A stretch of DNA of 64,000 bases from Phaeosaccion multiseriatum (lineage: Eukaryota > Ochrophyta, other classes). Numbering within the stretch: the first letter of the stretch is position 1; each line of letters opens with the position of its first letter. Below the pieces are notes generated by a model. That model had not been told where the DNA came from, ran no database searches, and saw nothing but the letters and a program-made list of their open reading frames with translations. Shown one piece after another: positions 22,341 to 32,484 of this stretch. A program made the position numbers and the translations under genes. The stretch is taken from NCBI GenBank assembly GCA_965112735.1, contig OZ218960.1, positions 3,038,001-3,102,000 on the forward strand, given 5' to 3'.

Positions 22341-25300
22341 TCAGGAGGTGGCGACAAGGCTGGGGTGGTCCTCCTCCTTGGTCTGGAAGAAGGCGATCGG
22401 GGCTCCTCCAAGTGTGCACCCTGCCATCTCTGCTTGGAACTTGGCATCGAAGGCCTCCCCCACTTCTGCCGTCATGTGTCTACGCCAGTCGCCAACTGAG
22501 CCTGGGAGGGAGAGAGTGAGAGAGGCAGACGGACAGAAAGATAGACGCCATAAGGAGGAGGAGGAGGAGGAGGAGGAGGAGGAGGAGGAGGAGGAGGGGG
22601 ATGGGGGGGGGCAGGAGAACAGGAGCCACAGATGACAACGGCGAAAGCAAGCAGGAAGACGAGAAGGCAAGGCGAGAATGAGCCATCAGGAGGGAAAGGG
22701 GGGAGTACGTACGAATACGTAAAAGTGAGTGCCCTCCCTCCCTCCCTGCCTGCCTGCCTGCCAGCCTCACCTTTCCTCATGTGCGAGGCGCATTCAGCTG
22801 CGTCCCTCATGCCCTCAAAGTCCGAGCCCCGCACGCACTTGCGCAACACCTCCTCATCCGCATCGTCTCCGCCATCTGTGATGAAGCGCGCTACCTCCCG
22901 TACCATGGACAGAGGATCACGCTTCCCGTCCTCGTACCTTTGGGGGGCGGGCAGGCAGAGGGCACACAGAGGGCAGAGACAGGGGCAGACAGGGGGGGCA
23001 CAGAGGGTAGAAATATGAGGACGAGAGAGGCAAAGGAGTAAGGAGATCATGCTTTCCCTCCCTCCCTCCCTCCTTCCCCCATCCCTCCTTCCCTCTCTCC
23101 CTCCTTCCCTCCCTCCCTCCCTCCCTCCTTCCCTCCCCCACCTAAGGACAAGGACATTGTTGGGGACCCTTTCGGCGGCTTCGCACCAGGCGCGAGCGTG
23201 ATGAAACCAAGAGCCGAAGACGCTGAAACCGCCGAGGAATTGCTTGGCCCACACGGTGAAGGGTGGCAAACCCCCCTTGTAAAAATTCTTGGCAAAGTGG
23301 TAGTATCCTTAGCATGATTCACAGATGGGGGGGGGACAGGGGGGGAGAGCGAGGGTGAGTGCGTGTGTGGGAGAGGGAGGGAGGAAGGGAAAGGCGGAGA
23401 GACAGAGAGGGAGATGACAAGGCGGGACAGGAAGCGAGAAGGCAAAGAGATTGAGAGTGAGAGATAGGGAGGGGGGGAGCGGGCAGAGGGAGGGCAAGAG
23501 AAGAGCAAGAGAGAGAGAGTCTAGGGAAAGACAAGAGAGAGAGATGATGATGCGATGGCCCGTCAGAGTTTGAAACGCTTGAAGGGATGTGAAGGTGAGC
23601 ACACCTGAAACGCATGCGTCCTTGGGGTTACGTAAGATGACAACAATCTTGAGGGAGGGGGGGAGGGGGGGAAGGTCCTTGCGAGCCATCTGTAGAGCGA
23701 AGAGAGAAGGGACAAGGAGGGGGGGGGGGGGGACAGAGGTCGTGATGAGGGGGGAGGAGGAGGAGGAGGAGGAGGAGGAGGAGGAGGAGGAGGTGGAGGG
23801 GGAGGAGGAGGAGGAGGGGGATGAGGAAGAGGAGGAGAGAGAGGAGGAGGGGGAGGAGGAGGAGGGGGATGAGGAGGAGGAGGAGAGGGAGGAGGAGGGG
23901 GACGAGGAGGAGGAGGAGGAGGAGGAGGAGGAGGAGGAGGAGGAGGAGGAGGAGGAGGGGGGGGGGAGAAAAGGAGGAGCAGGAGGAGGAGGAGCAGGAG
24001 GAGGAGGAGGACAGAGGGGGGAGGGCACTCAATCACTCACGTGCTGTTTGGCCTCCCCGCAGCCGACAATCAGGTGTGGCATTGCGTGTGTTTTGATGAC
24101 ACGCCGCCCCTGCAGAGCAGCGAACTCGGCCAGCGTCACGGGCTCAAACTTAGGGAGGAGGGCAGGGCAGGGCGGGGGAGGGCAGGGCTATTTATTGACT
24201 TATGGAGGCAGGGCAGGGCTATTTATTGACTTAGGGAGGAGGGCAGGGCAGGGGAGGCACATGGAAGTCAAGTAAGTGTGTGTGTGCGTGTGCGTGTATT
24301 TGCGTGTATTTGCGTGTGTATGTATGTATGTATGTATGTATGTATGTATGTATGTATGTACGTGTGTGTGCGTGTGCGTATGTATGTATGTATGTATGTA
24401 TGTGTGTGTGTTGTGTGTATGTGTGCGTGTGCGTGTACTTGTGTGTGTATGCATGTATGTATGTATGTATGTGTGTGTGTGTGCGTGTGTGTATGTGCTA
24501 TATACATATACGTACAGGAAATGTGCATACCTCTCCTTGTTTGCGTTCTTTCCCTCCTCCCCCATCTCCTTCCGTAGCCGTGGAGCCACCGGCCTCCTTC
24601 TCGCCACCCTCGCCACCCTCGCCACCCCCCATTGTCATTGTCGGCGTCTTGTCCTGGACCAAACACGCCTCTGGCCAAATCTTCCCCACCCCACCTCGAC
24701 CTAGGGGGGACACACAAATGGCATACATGAACACACAAATGGCACACATGGCATGGAGGACGAGTAGGGAGGCGATCGAATCGAAGGGTGTTAGAGCCAT
24801 ACACACACACCAATGACAGCAGAGGGATACAAGGAGGACGAAGGGGGAGGGAAGGGCTATTTAAAGAATTAGGGCGGGAGGGAAGGGCTATGTATTGACT
24901 TAGGGAGGGAGGGCAGGGAGGCGAGGGAAGCGATGGAGGGAGTGTAGAACGTGAGGTGTGGGTGCGGTGGGGGTGCGGTTTCTGCCTTGCCTGGGACGAT
25001 TGCGTTCTTGCAGCGCGGATTCAGGCCCTCTGCGCTTCCCTTGTTGAGTACCAGCAGCACCATCTGCTCCATCCATGTTGTGCCGCACTGGCCATGGCGA
25101 CAACAGATGGCGACAACAGGGGTAAGGAGAGTGCATGGTGGATGAGGGGGGGGGGGGTAATGGATGGGAAAAGCAGTCGTCTTTGCAGTACAACGACAGC
25201 GACTGCGCGGGGCAAACAGGCTGAAGCCTTCAACCATCCCACTTGCTAAGCCAACCCCCTCCGCCCCCAGTGCTACTAGTACTTCTAGGAGAGGAGGAGA

Positions 25301-25826
25301 GGAGGAGGGGAGGAGGAGGAGGAGGAGGAGGAGGAGGAGGAGGAGGAGGAGGAGGAGGAGGAGGAGGAGGAGGAGGAGGAGGAGGAGGAGGAGGAGGAGG
25401 AGGAGGAGGAGGAGGAGGAGGAGGAGGAGGAGGAGGAGGAGGTGGTGGTGGTGGTGGTGACATGGGGTACATAGGAATCGCATTACCTACCTTGGGGTAG
25501 GCGCTGACCACGATGTCCCCTTGCCTGAAGAGCACCTCCTTGCGCATCCAGTCGAAACGAGTCTGGTTGATAAAGGCAGGGCTCACCAGGCCCTCCACCA
25601 TGCACATGGGAGAGAACTCATATTCTCTCACACTTTCTCCGTTGTTGTCTCTTGCTCGCGTCTGCAGAAGCGGACTTTCTGGTGGGGGATTGGCCGCCTG
25701 CCGGTCGCCGTTGCTGACGATGAGGGCGGATGGATCTTCGGCCGAAAGGAAGCAGGTCCAGTCGTGGAGGGAAGAGACGGAGTCCTCAACGAGGGAAGAG
25801 AGAGACCTTCCAGCAGGGGAGGCCAT
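22341..25826 (-). CDS. PAPS-dependent cytosolic-type sulfotransferase
   Basis: Eight exons, 429 residues: 25826-25491, 25087-24991, 24700-24531, 24148-24041, 23689-23605, 23307-23142, 22937-22771, 22501-22341; the phases close. The family transfers sulfate from PAPS to hydroxyl or amine groups of small molecules. The hallmark motifs are regenerated only by splicing: AYPK|CGTTWMEQM (5'-phosphosulfate loop) across exons 1-2, KTHAMPHL with the catalytic-type His in exon 4, ILRNPKDACVS|GYYHFAK (3'-phosphate binding) across exons 5-6, and RK|GSVGDWRRHMT across exons 7-8. This crossing of motifs over introns confirms the splice sites. Intron 2 has a GC donor (CAG|GCAAGG). The protein is longer than the usual 290-350 residues because of an N-terminal extension and a Gly/Glu-rich insert from exon 3 (GGGEGGEGGEKEAGG). 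The 5' end of exon 5 could instead be at 23647; the site at 23689 has the better pyrimidine tract. No signal peptide or membrane anchor is seen. Substrate unknown. Confidence 0.87.
23750..24012. repeat. Interrupted (GGA)n array
   Basis: In the sulfotransferase intron between exons 4 and 5; GGGGA and GAA interruptions recur as a 50-60 bp higher-order pattern. Confidence 0.85.
24270..24500. repeat. (GT)n / (GTAT)n array
   Basis: In the sulfotransferase intron between exons 3 and 4. Confidence 0.85.
25297..25458. repeat. (GGA)n then (GGT)n array
   Basis: In sulfotransferase intron 1, close to the donor side in gene sense (where it reads ACC then TCC). Confidence 0.9.
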
Positions 25827-26952
25827 CTGCTCTTCGCTTCTCTTCGCTTCTCTTCTCTTCTCTCACTCTCTCGCTCTCCTCCTCTCTCACTCTATTTTCC
25901 TCTCTCCCTTTCGCTCTCCTCCTCCCCCTCCCCCTCCTCGCCCCCTTTCCCTCTCTCTGTGTGTGCGTCTCTCTGTCTCCCTCTCTCTGTGTCTTTACCT
26001 CCCTCTCTCTCTCTTCACGCACTTTCTTTTTCTGGAGGCGTCTTCAATTCTCCTCCCTGTCGTTCTGTCTGTCTATGCGTGGCTGAAGCCCCTCTCTCCA
26101 AGGAAAGAAGTGGGTACTGCCGTGCTGTGCTCTACTGATATTGCTTCTGCTGTTCGCTGCTTTTGTGCCGGATGGTTTTCTTATAAATGGGGCGACTCCT
26201 TCCTCCCGCCTTTCCCCTCCCCATCTGTGATTCCTGGAGCACCAATACGCACACGAAATCAAATGCCCCCCGTACGGCAATGGATAATCAGCAATGATGG
26301 AGGCCTCTGGAGACTCTGGGGCCTTCATTTGTTTCCCATGGGGGCCCAAGGGGCCTCAGCGCTGAGCTTTTACACCTAAAATTTAATTACTGCTACAGAG
26401 ACTCTCGGAGGGAGGGCTAGCCGCACGAAGCCAGCTGTGAGTTTGGGTGGAGTACCAACACGCCTCTACCCACATGATTCTACCCATATGCCTCTGCCCA
26501 TATGCATCTGTCGATATTCCTCCGCGGAGGCCTCCCAACATGCGCAGCCGGGGGCAGGAAGGGCCTCTTCAAGAAGGTTAGCAGCAGATGGCCAACCTCC
26601 TGCTCTGCTCGTGTGCCGGAAGCTTCATCGACGAGTGACGAGAGTGATGACGGCTTGGTATCTCTCCACCTACCTCGGGCTTCCTGTGCTCTCCGACTCC
26701 ATCACTCTTCGCCTCTCCCGTTCTCTCCCCGAGGCCCACAGGAGCCCCACACTCGCACTTCAAAACTCGAGGGGGTGTCGCTCTCGACTGGTGAGCTTGC
26801 ACAGAGGTATTATACAAGCCCACACGCACGGAATGGAGGCGTGAGGGGTAGGAAGTTTCAGAGAACTGAAAGGTTCGTTTGGTCATGTATTGATAGATAT
26901 AGTCATGGATAGAGAGCTAGCGAAAGCCAGCGCCAAATGCGCGGCCTGAGCT
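25827..26952. other. Intergenic region, sulfotransferase upstream side
   Basis: It lies between the sulfotransferase start and the stop of the next minus-strand gene. It starts with a pyrimidine-rich block (25830-26040), then a minus-strand TTTATAA element at about 26181-26187, some 355 bp before the sulfotransferase ATG and a candidate TATA box. Around 26460-26510 are three imperfect CATATGCCTCTGCC repeats. No convincing gene is seen in the rest. Confidence 0.5.
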
Positions 26953-28229
26953 CTAGTGGGACGAGCCAGAGGAGGAGCTGCTGCTGCCGCTGCTGCCGGA
27001 GGACGAGGACGAGGAGGAGCCATAGCTACCACTGAGGTGATACGCCACAGTCTGGCCGCAGATGGAGTAGTAGAAGTGGCAGTACATGTTCTCCTTCTCG
27101 GGCCACTTGGGCTCCCAGTAGCGGTAGAAGGGGCTGCTGCTGCTGGACGAGCCGGACGACGAGCCGCTGCCAGAAGACGAGCCATGGCCAGAGAAGGAGC
27201 CTGAACCGGAGCCCGAGGAGAAGGATGACCCAGAGGAGTCGCCGGAGGAGGAGGAGGTGGTGAGCTTGCGGGCGGGGCAAGGAGGGCACTCGCCCGTCTC
27301 GCGGTGGAAGGCCTCGCCCTCTTCGGTCAGCAGGTGGCGCCCGGGGCTGTCCTCCTCGGGGAAGCACTCCGTGCCGCACAGCTCGCGGTTATGGTCGCCG
27401 CTGGAAGACGAAGACGAGGAGGAAGAGCCGCCGCTGGAGGACGAGCCGGAGGACGAGAATCCGTGGGGGCCCTTTGAGAAGATCCAGGGGTGGTAGTAGG
27501 GATGGTAGTAGTCCATGCAGTGGTCCTTGTAGTAGGGCAAGTAGCTGTGGCAGTAGTCCATGCCGTACATGGGGAAGTCCTTCTGCTTGCAGTAATGCTG
27601 GCGAGCGAGCAAGCGGGGGAGGGGGGTCGCAGAAGGGGTCGCTGAGTCTCAAGGCCGGTGCAAATGCAGTCTGGATGCTCTGTCTTAATCACTCGCTCGC
27701 TCGCTCGCTCATGCTCACTCACTCACTCACCGTGCAAGTGTGGTCCGGGTCTTCGAACACGTACTCCTCGTGCCACTTGGGCTCCTTGAAAAGTCGAGCC
27801 ATGGGACAGGCGAGGAACTAGTTAGTACTTTGTAGGCGAAGTGATTGATCAACGTTGCTGGAGAAGGCCAAACTCTTCAGTGCTCTTGCTTACCGGGACT
27901 TTGTAGAGCCACTTGCCGTGGTCATCCTTGATCCAGCGGGGGTGGAGCTTGATATCGTCATAGTCCAGGTGCTTGCCGCCGTGGACGGGGTAGATGCCTC
28001 CATGCGATCCCGAGGAGGAGCCCGAGGATGAGGACGATGAGCCGCCCCTGCTCCCGGAGGAGCCGCTGAAACCCTTCGGGAAGTACGCGGGGTAGCTCCC
28101 ACTGCCGGAGGAGCCGCTGCTGCTCTTGCTGCTACTCCCGGTGAGCTCACGGTCATCCGCCTGCTCGAGGGAGAGGCCTGGGGCGGCGAGGCATGACACC
28201 AGGAGGAGGGTAGCGAGGAAAGCGCGCAT
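26953..28229 (-). CDS. Secreted Ser/Tyr/His/Cys-rich protein, unknown family
   Basis: Three phase-0 exons: 28229-27894, 27817-27731, 27597-26953, giving 355 residues. The N-terminus is a clear signal peptide (MRAFLATLLLVSCLAAPGLS, cleavage likely near residue 20). The mature chain alternates Ser/Gly runs with conserved-looking aromatic blocks. A motif of the form P-[KR]-W recurs: HPRWIKDDHGKWLYK (exon 1), EPKWHEEYVFEDPDHTC (exon 2) and EPKWPEKENMYCHFYY (exon 3). Exon 3 also has CKQKDFPMYGMDYCHSY followed by Tyr/His/Pro-rich sequence, and about ten Cys, suggesting disulfides. Signal peptide plus Ser/Tyr/Cys-rich low-complexity sequence fits an extracellular matrix, wall or adhesive protein, but that is inference only. 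I recognise no domain. A TATA-like element lies 205 bp upstream. Exon boundaries have good GTAAGC and GTGAGT donors. Confidence 0.72.
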
Positions 28230-28433
28230 GATGATCGACTCGGATGCGAAGCGCTGTGTGGGAATAGTTGTGAAGGCTGTGCCAGCTCCCTCCCCGCTAA
28301 CAGCATGGAAGCTTTTAATGCGAGTTACAAAAGCACTCTCGCGCCAAAGAACAGAGCCCAACTGCCAAGGGCAACAGGGGCCAGGAAATTCAAACTCACG
28401 TTTGCGTATGCCGAGCTGAGAAGGAACCCTGAG

Positions 28434-28439
28434 TTTATA
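28434..28439 (-). promoter_or_regulatory. Candidate TATA box for the secreted-protein gene
   Basis: The minus strand reads TATAAA inside TTTATAAACTC, 205 bp before the ATG at 28229. Position and match are plausible for a core promoter with a 5' UTR of about 170 bases; there is no transcript-start evidence. Confidence 0.35.
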
Positions 28440-29349
28440 AAGTTCACAGGACAGACGACAAGCAGGCCACCCTGCTGCTTTGTTTGTATACCGCTTGTGT
28501 ACTGCTGATCTTGGGGTGTGAGGGAGGAGAAGAGCACACGAAAACAAGCTCATTTCATCCCATGTCAATTAATCCCAGGGGGTGCTGATCCAATGAATCC
28601 AAACCCAGTCAGCGCCGCTCTCTCTCGCTTATGCAACCTGCCTACTCAGAGCAGGCCCTCTGTAGCGCACATGAATCCTGCCCTGCCCACCGCCACTGCA
28701 AGCACCTCCTCTCTCTCACTGTCCATCCCACCGGCACTGGCAAGCCCTCCTCTCTCTCGCTGTCCGACCAGCGACGTCTGTAACTGAAGGGAGGAGAGAG
28801 GAGGTGCTTGCAGGAAGAGGGGAGAGGCTTGGAGGTGAAGCAAAGTCAAGGTGAAGACGAGTGAAACCTTCGACGTTAGCCTTGTTGATGATGGCGTTGG
28901 CCCTGATGAGATCAGATCTCACTACTTTTATCTGAACTAACGTATAATATTTTCCATGCTTGCTCTTCTTCTCTCTCTTTGCAACACCAGCGAGAAATTG
29001 ATTGTGTTTCCTCTCCCTCCCCCTCCCCTACTGCCTACTGCCCTCGGACGGGCGGTTCGGAGCGCTGTCGGGTGATTCCCTTCTGAATCGCTCCTCGATC
29101 GATCGCGCATGGTCTGCGAGTCCTGATAAAAACTCTCCTCGTCAGCAGCCCGGCCCGCACACCGCACAGATGTGTGTGTGTGTGCTGCCCGAAGCATCCC
29201 CACTCAGAAGACTCAATGTGTCGGTCCAAGCTTCCACGCGCAGCAAAAGGGGTCCTGCGGTGCTGTATGCCATTCCCCGCTTCGCTCCCACCGCTCCACT
29301 CTCTGCTGCCGGACGCGGCGGCCTCGAAGGTGCCAGTCCTCCCCTTTAG
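28440..29349. other. Intergenic region with a perfect inverted repeat
   Basis: It separates the secreted-protein gene from the stop of the zinc-cluster gene. Besides the inverted repeat at 28697-28812 it has an A/T-rich patch (28935-28960, GTATAATATTTTCC), uncommon in this window, and a short GT run at 29169. No gene is recognised. Confidence 0.5.
28697..28812. repeat. 19-bp perfect inverted repeat (possible hairpin)
   Basis: Arm 1, TGCAAGCACCTCCTCTCTC (28697-28715), is the exact complement of arm 2, GAGAGAGGAGGTGCTTGCA (28794-28812). The 78-bp loop contains a diverged partial copy of arm 1 (CCCTCCTCTCTCTCGCTGTCC). It could be a small hairpin RNA, a terminator-like structure or the ends of a tiny mobile element. 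Confidence 0.6.
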
Positions 29350-32206
29350 CTACGCACTCATAACCCCCCCGCCCTCCCTCTGGCGTTTCAGAATCCCGTC
29401 AATCTGCCTCAGAAAGATGCCCTCGGCAAACGCAGTGTGCGTCGCGGTTACTGCGCACCCCCCCCCCTCTACTCGCTGCCCTCCTCCTTCTTCTCGGCCC
29501 CCATCATTGCCAGTCTTTTCCACCACTGCCAAGGCGTTCAAGTCGTGACACAGCCTCGTCAGACGACGGTAAATCACGGCATTCAGACTCCCCTTCGTCC
29601 TGAACAGCTCAAGGTTCATGGCCTGAATCTCAGGGTCTCCCCCGGGGGGGCTTCCCTTGCCTGCTCCTCCTCCCGAGGGACCCTCCTCCCCCTCCTCGTC
29701 CTCGTCCTCGTCCAAGAGAGCTTCGAGACTAATCAGGACCGTCTGGTAAAAGTCGCGCACCGCCACCACCTTCTTGTGACCATGGGCTGCCATCTCGCTC
29801 ACCTTTTGCAGGTGCTCGCTACACAAGGTCTTCATCTGTTCGTTCACCTCGTCGTTCCACCTCGCCCTCGCCTCTTCCCGTTGTAAGCGCCCCTTGAGCT
29901 GCTCCAGATCGGCTGCTGAATGCCGAGGCGGGCGTCGCGGTGGGGCGACGGAGGATGGGGACGAGAACGGGGACGTGGTTGCCGCTGAAAGGGCTCCCAT
30001 ACGAGTGGTCGCCAGACTTGTCGCCGGAGTGGTGAGGAGGCCCTGTGACGACGACGACACCGATCGAGGCAAAGGTAGGGGCGTAGCGGGCGTCTCGCTC
30101 TCGCTCAGCTTCATCCTCTTTGCGGTCGGGGGCGCTCCTCCTCCTCCTCCTCCTCCTCCTCCTCCTCCTCCTCCTCTGCTTGCCACCTCAGCGCAACCCT
30201 GGCGAGCATCACACTCATTCCCGACTGCGTCGTCCTCGGGTTGGCTGCTCCACCCTCCATCCTCGGCACCTCTCTTGTAGAACATGGGGGACGGGTGCTC
30301 TGTCGTCTCCGCGGCTCTCTGCGCCGTACACCGCTCCTCCTCGCCGGACTGGCCCTCCGTACTCTCCCCTTGTTCGGAGAGGCTCCGCGGCTCCTCCTCT
30401 CGCTCTTCCACCGCCTCTGCTGCTACGTCCAAAGCAGCAATAGCAGCAGGAGGAGAGGAGGCCCCACAAGCAGCAGAAGCGGAGCGGCTGTGATCCTCCG
30501 CGTCGGAGACCGAAGACGCCAACGACGACGAGGAAGACATTGATTCGGTCACGGTCACGCTCTCAGTCTCTTCCGAGGTCACGTCCTCCCTCTCCCTCTC
30601 TCCCTCCCCAACCCTCATCATCCTTCGCCTGGCGAGGATGACCATGAACTCAATCTCGTAACCCACCGCAAAGTGCACCATCTTGTGAGGCTCCTCTGCA
30701 AGCAGGGCGGTCACTTTGTCGCCGATCTGCGGCACGTTACGCCTTAAGTCGTCCATATAGTTACGGAGCTCGGGCTCGGTTAGAGCGTCCAGCTAAGAGG
30801 AAGAGCAAGAGAAAGAGGAGGCATGTGTAGGCATATGGGGGAAGGGGGGGTTGGGGTGGTTGGGGGTGGGCGAGGCGATCTTACTTGCGTAAGGGGCACG
30901 GGAACAAGAGACAGGGGAAGGAGCCTCTGCCTGTCGGCCTTACACAGCGTCCAACGGTCTCCACATCTTAGGAGGTACGTAGTACATAGCGCAGACCCTG
31001 CCCCCCCCGTCAGTCCACTGCCATCCACTGCCATCCACTGCCATCCACTGCCATCCGCACCTGCTGCATCTTGCTCTCGGCCTCCCCCAGGACCTGCTCC
31101 AGCAGCCCCGGGGGGTGGAGCACGCTCTCCATGACCTCCTTAAGACCCGGACAGCGCAACAACAGAGCGCTGAGGCGAGTGTGCACAGCGGGAGACACGC
31201 CCTCCCACTGCTGTTGTACTCCCAACTGCTGCTGCTGCTGCTGCTGGTGCTGCGGCTGCTGGTGCTGGTGCTGTTGCTGGTGCTGCTGCTGCTGCTGCTG
31301 CGGCTGGTGCACCACCAATTGCTGCTCGTGCTCAGGGAGTCGGTCACGCTCAAGCACCTCCTCGGCCCGGATGCGCCCCTCCCCCGTCGCTACCTCCTCC
31401 TCCTGGTCAGAAGGAGGAGCGAGAGATACCCCAGAGGAGGAGCTGCCGCGCTCATCAGCGCCCCAGACGGGAGACACCGACGACGAACTAGACGTGCCCC
31501 CCGTGTCTGCTGCCTCCCCTCCCCCCCTTCTGCTTGCCCCCCCTGCTGTCGCTCCTCCACCCGCCACTCCGGCGCTGTGGCGTGCGGCCATGATGAGCGT
31601 AGAGCCCACTTCGTAAGCAACGGCAAAGCTCGCCATAGAGGGCCCCGAGTGAATGTTCGACGCAAGCATGCCCTCCGCCATGGTCTTGATCTCGGGGCGC
31701 TTCTCTGTCAAGTTGAGCACGTATTTGCGGAGATCGGACTCGGGCATAGCGTCCAGCTAAGAGAGGCCAAGCGGGAGGGAGGGAGGGAGGGAGGGAGGGA
31801 GGGAGGGAGGGAGGGAGGGAGGGAGGGAGGAAGGAAGGAAGGGAGGGAGGGAGGGAGGGAGGGAGGGAGGGAGGGAGGGAGGAAGTGAGGGAGGGAGGGA
31901 GGGAGGGAGGGAGGGAGGGAGGGAGGGAGGGAGGAAGGAAGGAAGGAAGGGAGGGAGGGAGGGAGGGAGGGAGGGAGGGAGGGAGGGAGGGAGGAAGTGA
32001 GGGAGGGAGGGGAAGGAGGTGGACACCTAAGTGGAGGCAGGGAAGAAAGGGGAGGACTTGAAATGTCCTCACAACACCGCACTTGCTCGTCGTCTTTCGT
32101 CCTTCCCCCTCTTCACCCGCCCCTCTCCCTCGCTCGCTCACTCTTGGTCGAGTCGTGGCCAAGAAAGGACACCCATCCATCCTCCTAATCCGTTACAGCT
32201 ATCCCG

Positions 32207-32237
<31 letters not shown>

Positions 32238-32438
32238 CCTCCTCCAAGCCATGCTGCTTATCACTCAACGCACCATTTCGAACAACTTCTCCGCCATGTC
32301 GAGGCCCTCCTCCAGCGCTGCATCGCTCGCCTTCTGGATGGACGCTTGTAGACTCGGACACCGCTGCAAGAGCGCAGAGATGCGAGCGCCATGCGGTTGC
32401 TGCTCCTGCTGCTGCTGCTGCTGCTGCGGCTGCTCCTC

Positions 32439-32484
<46 letters not shown>

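Noticed and set aside
29350-30792. The four exons of the zinc-cluster gene as four separate paralogous genes.
   Set aside because: Each has a good acceptor and donor in phase 0, only exon 1 starts with a plausible Met, and only exon 4 ends in a stop before a gene boundary.
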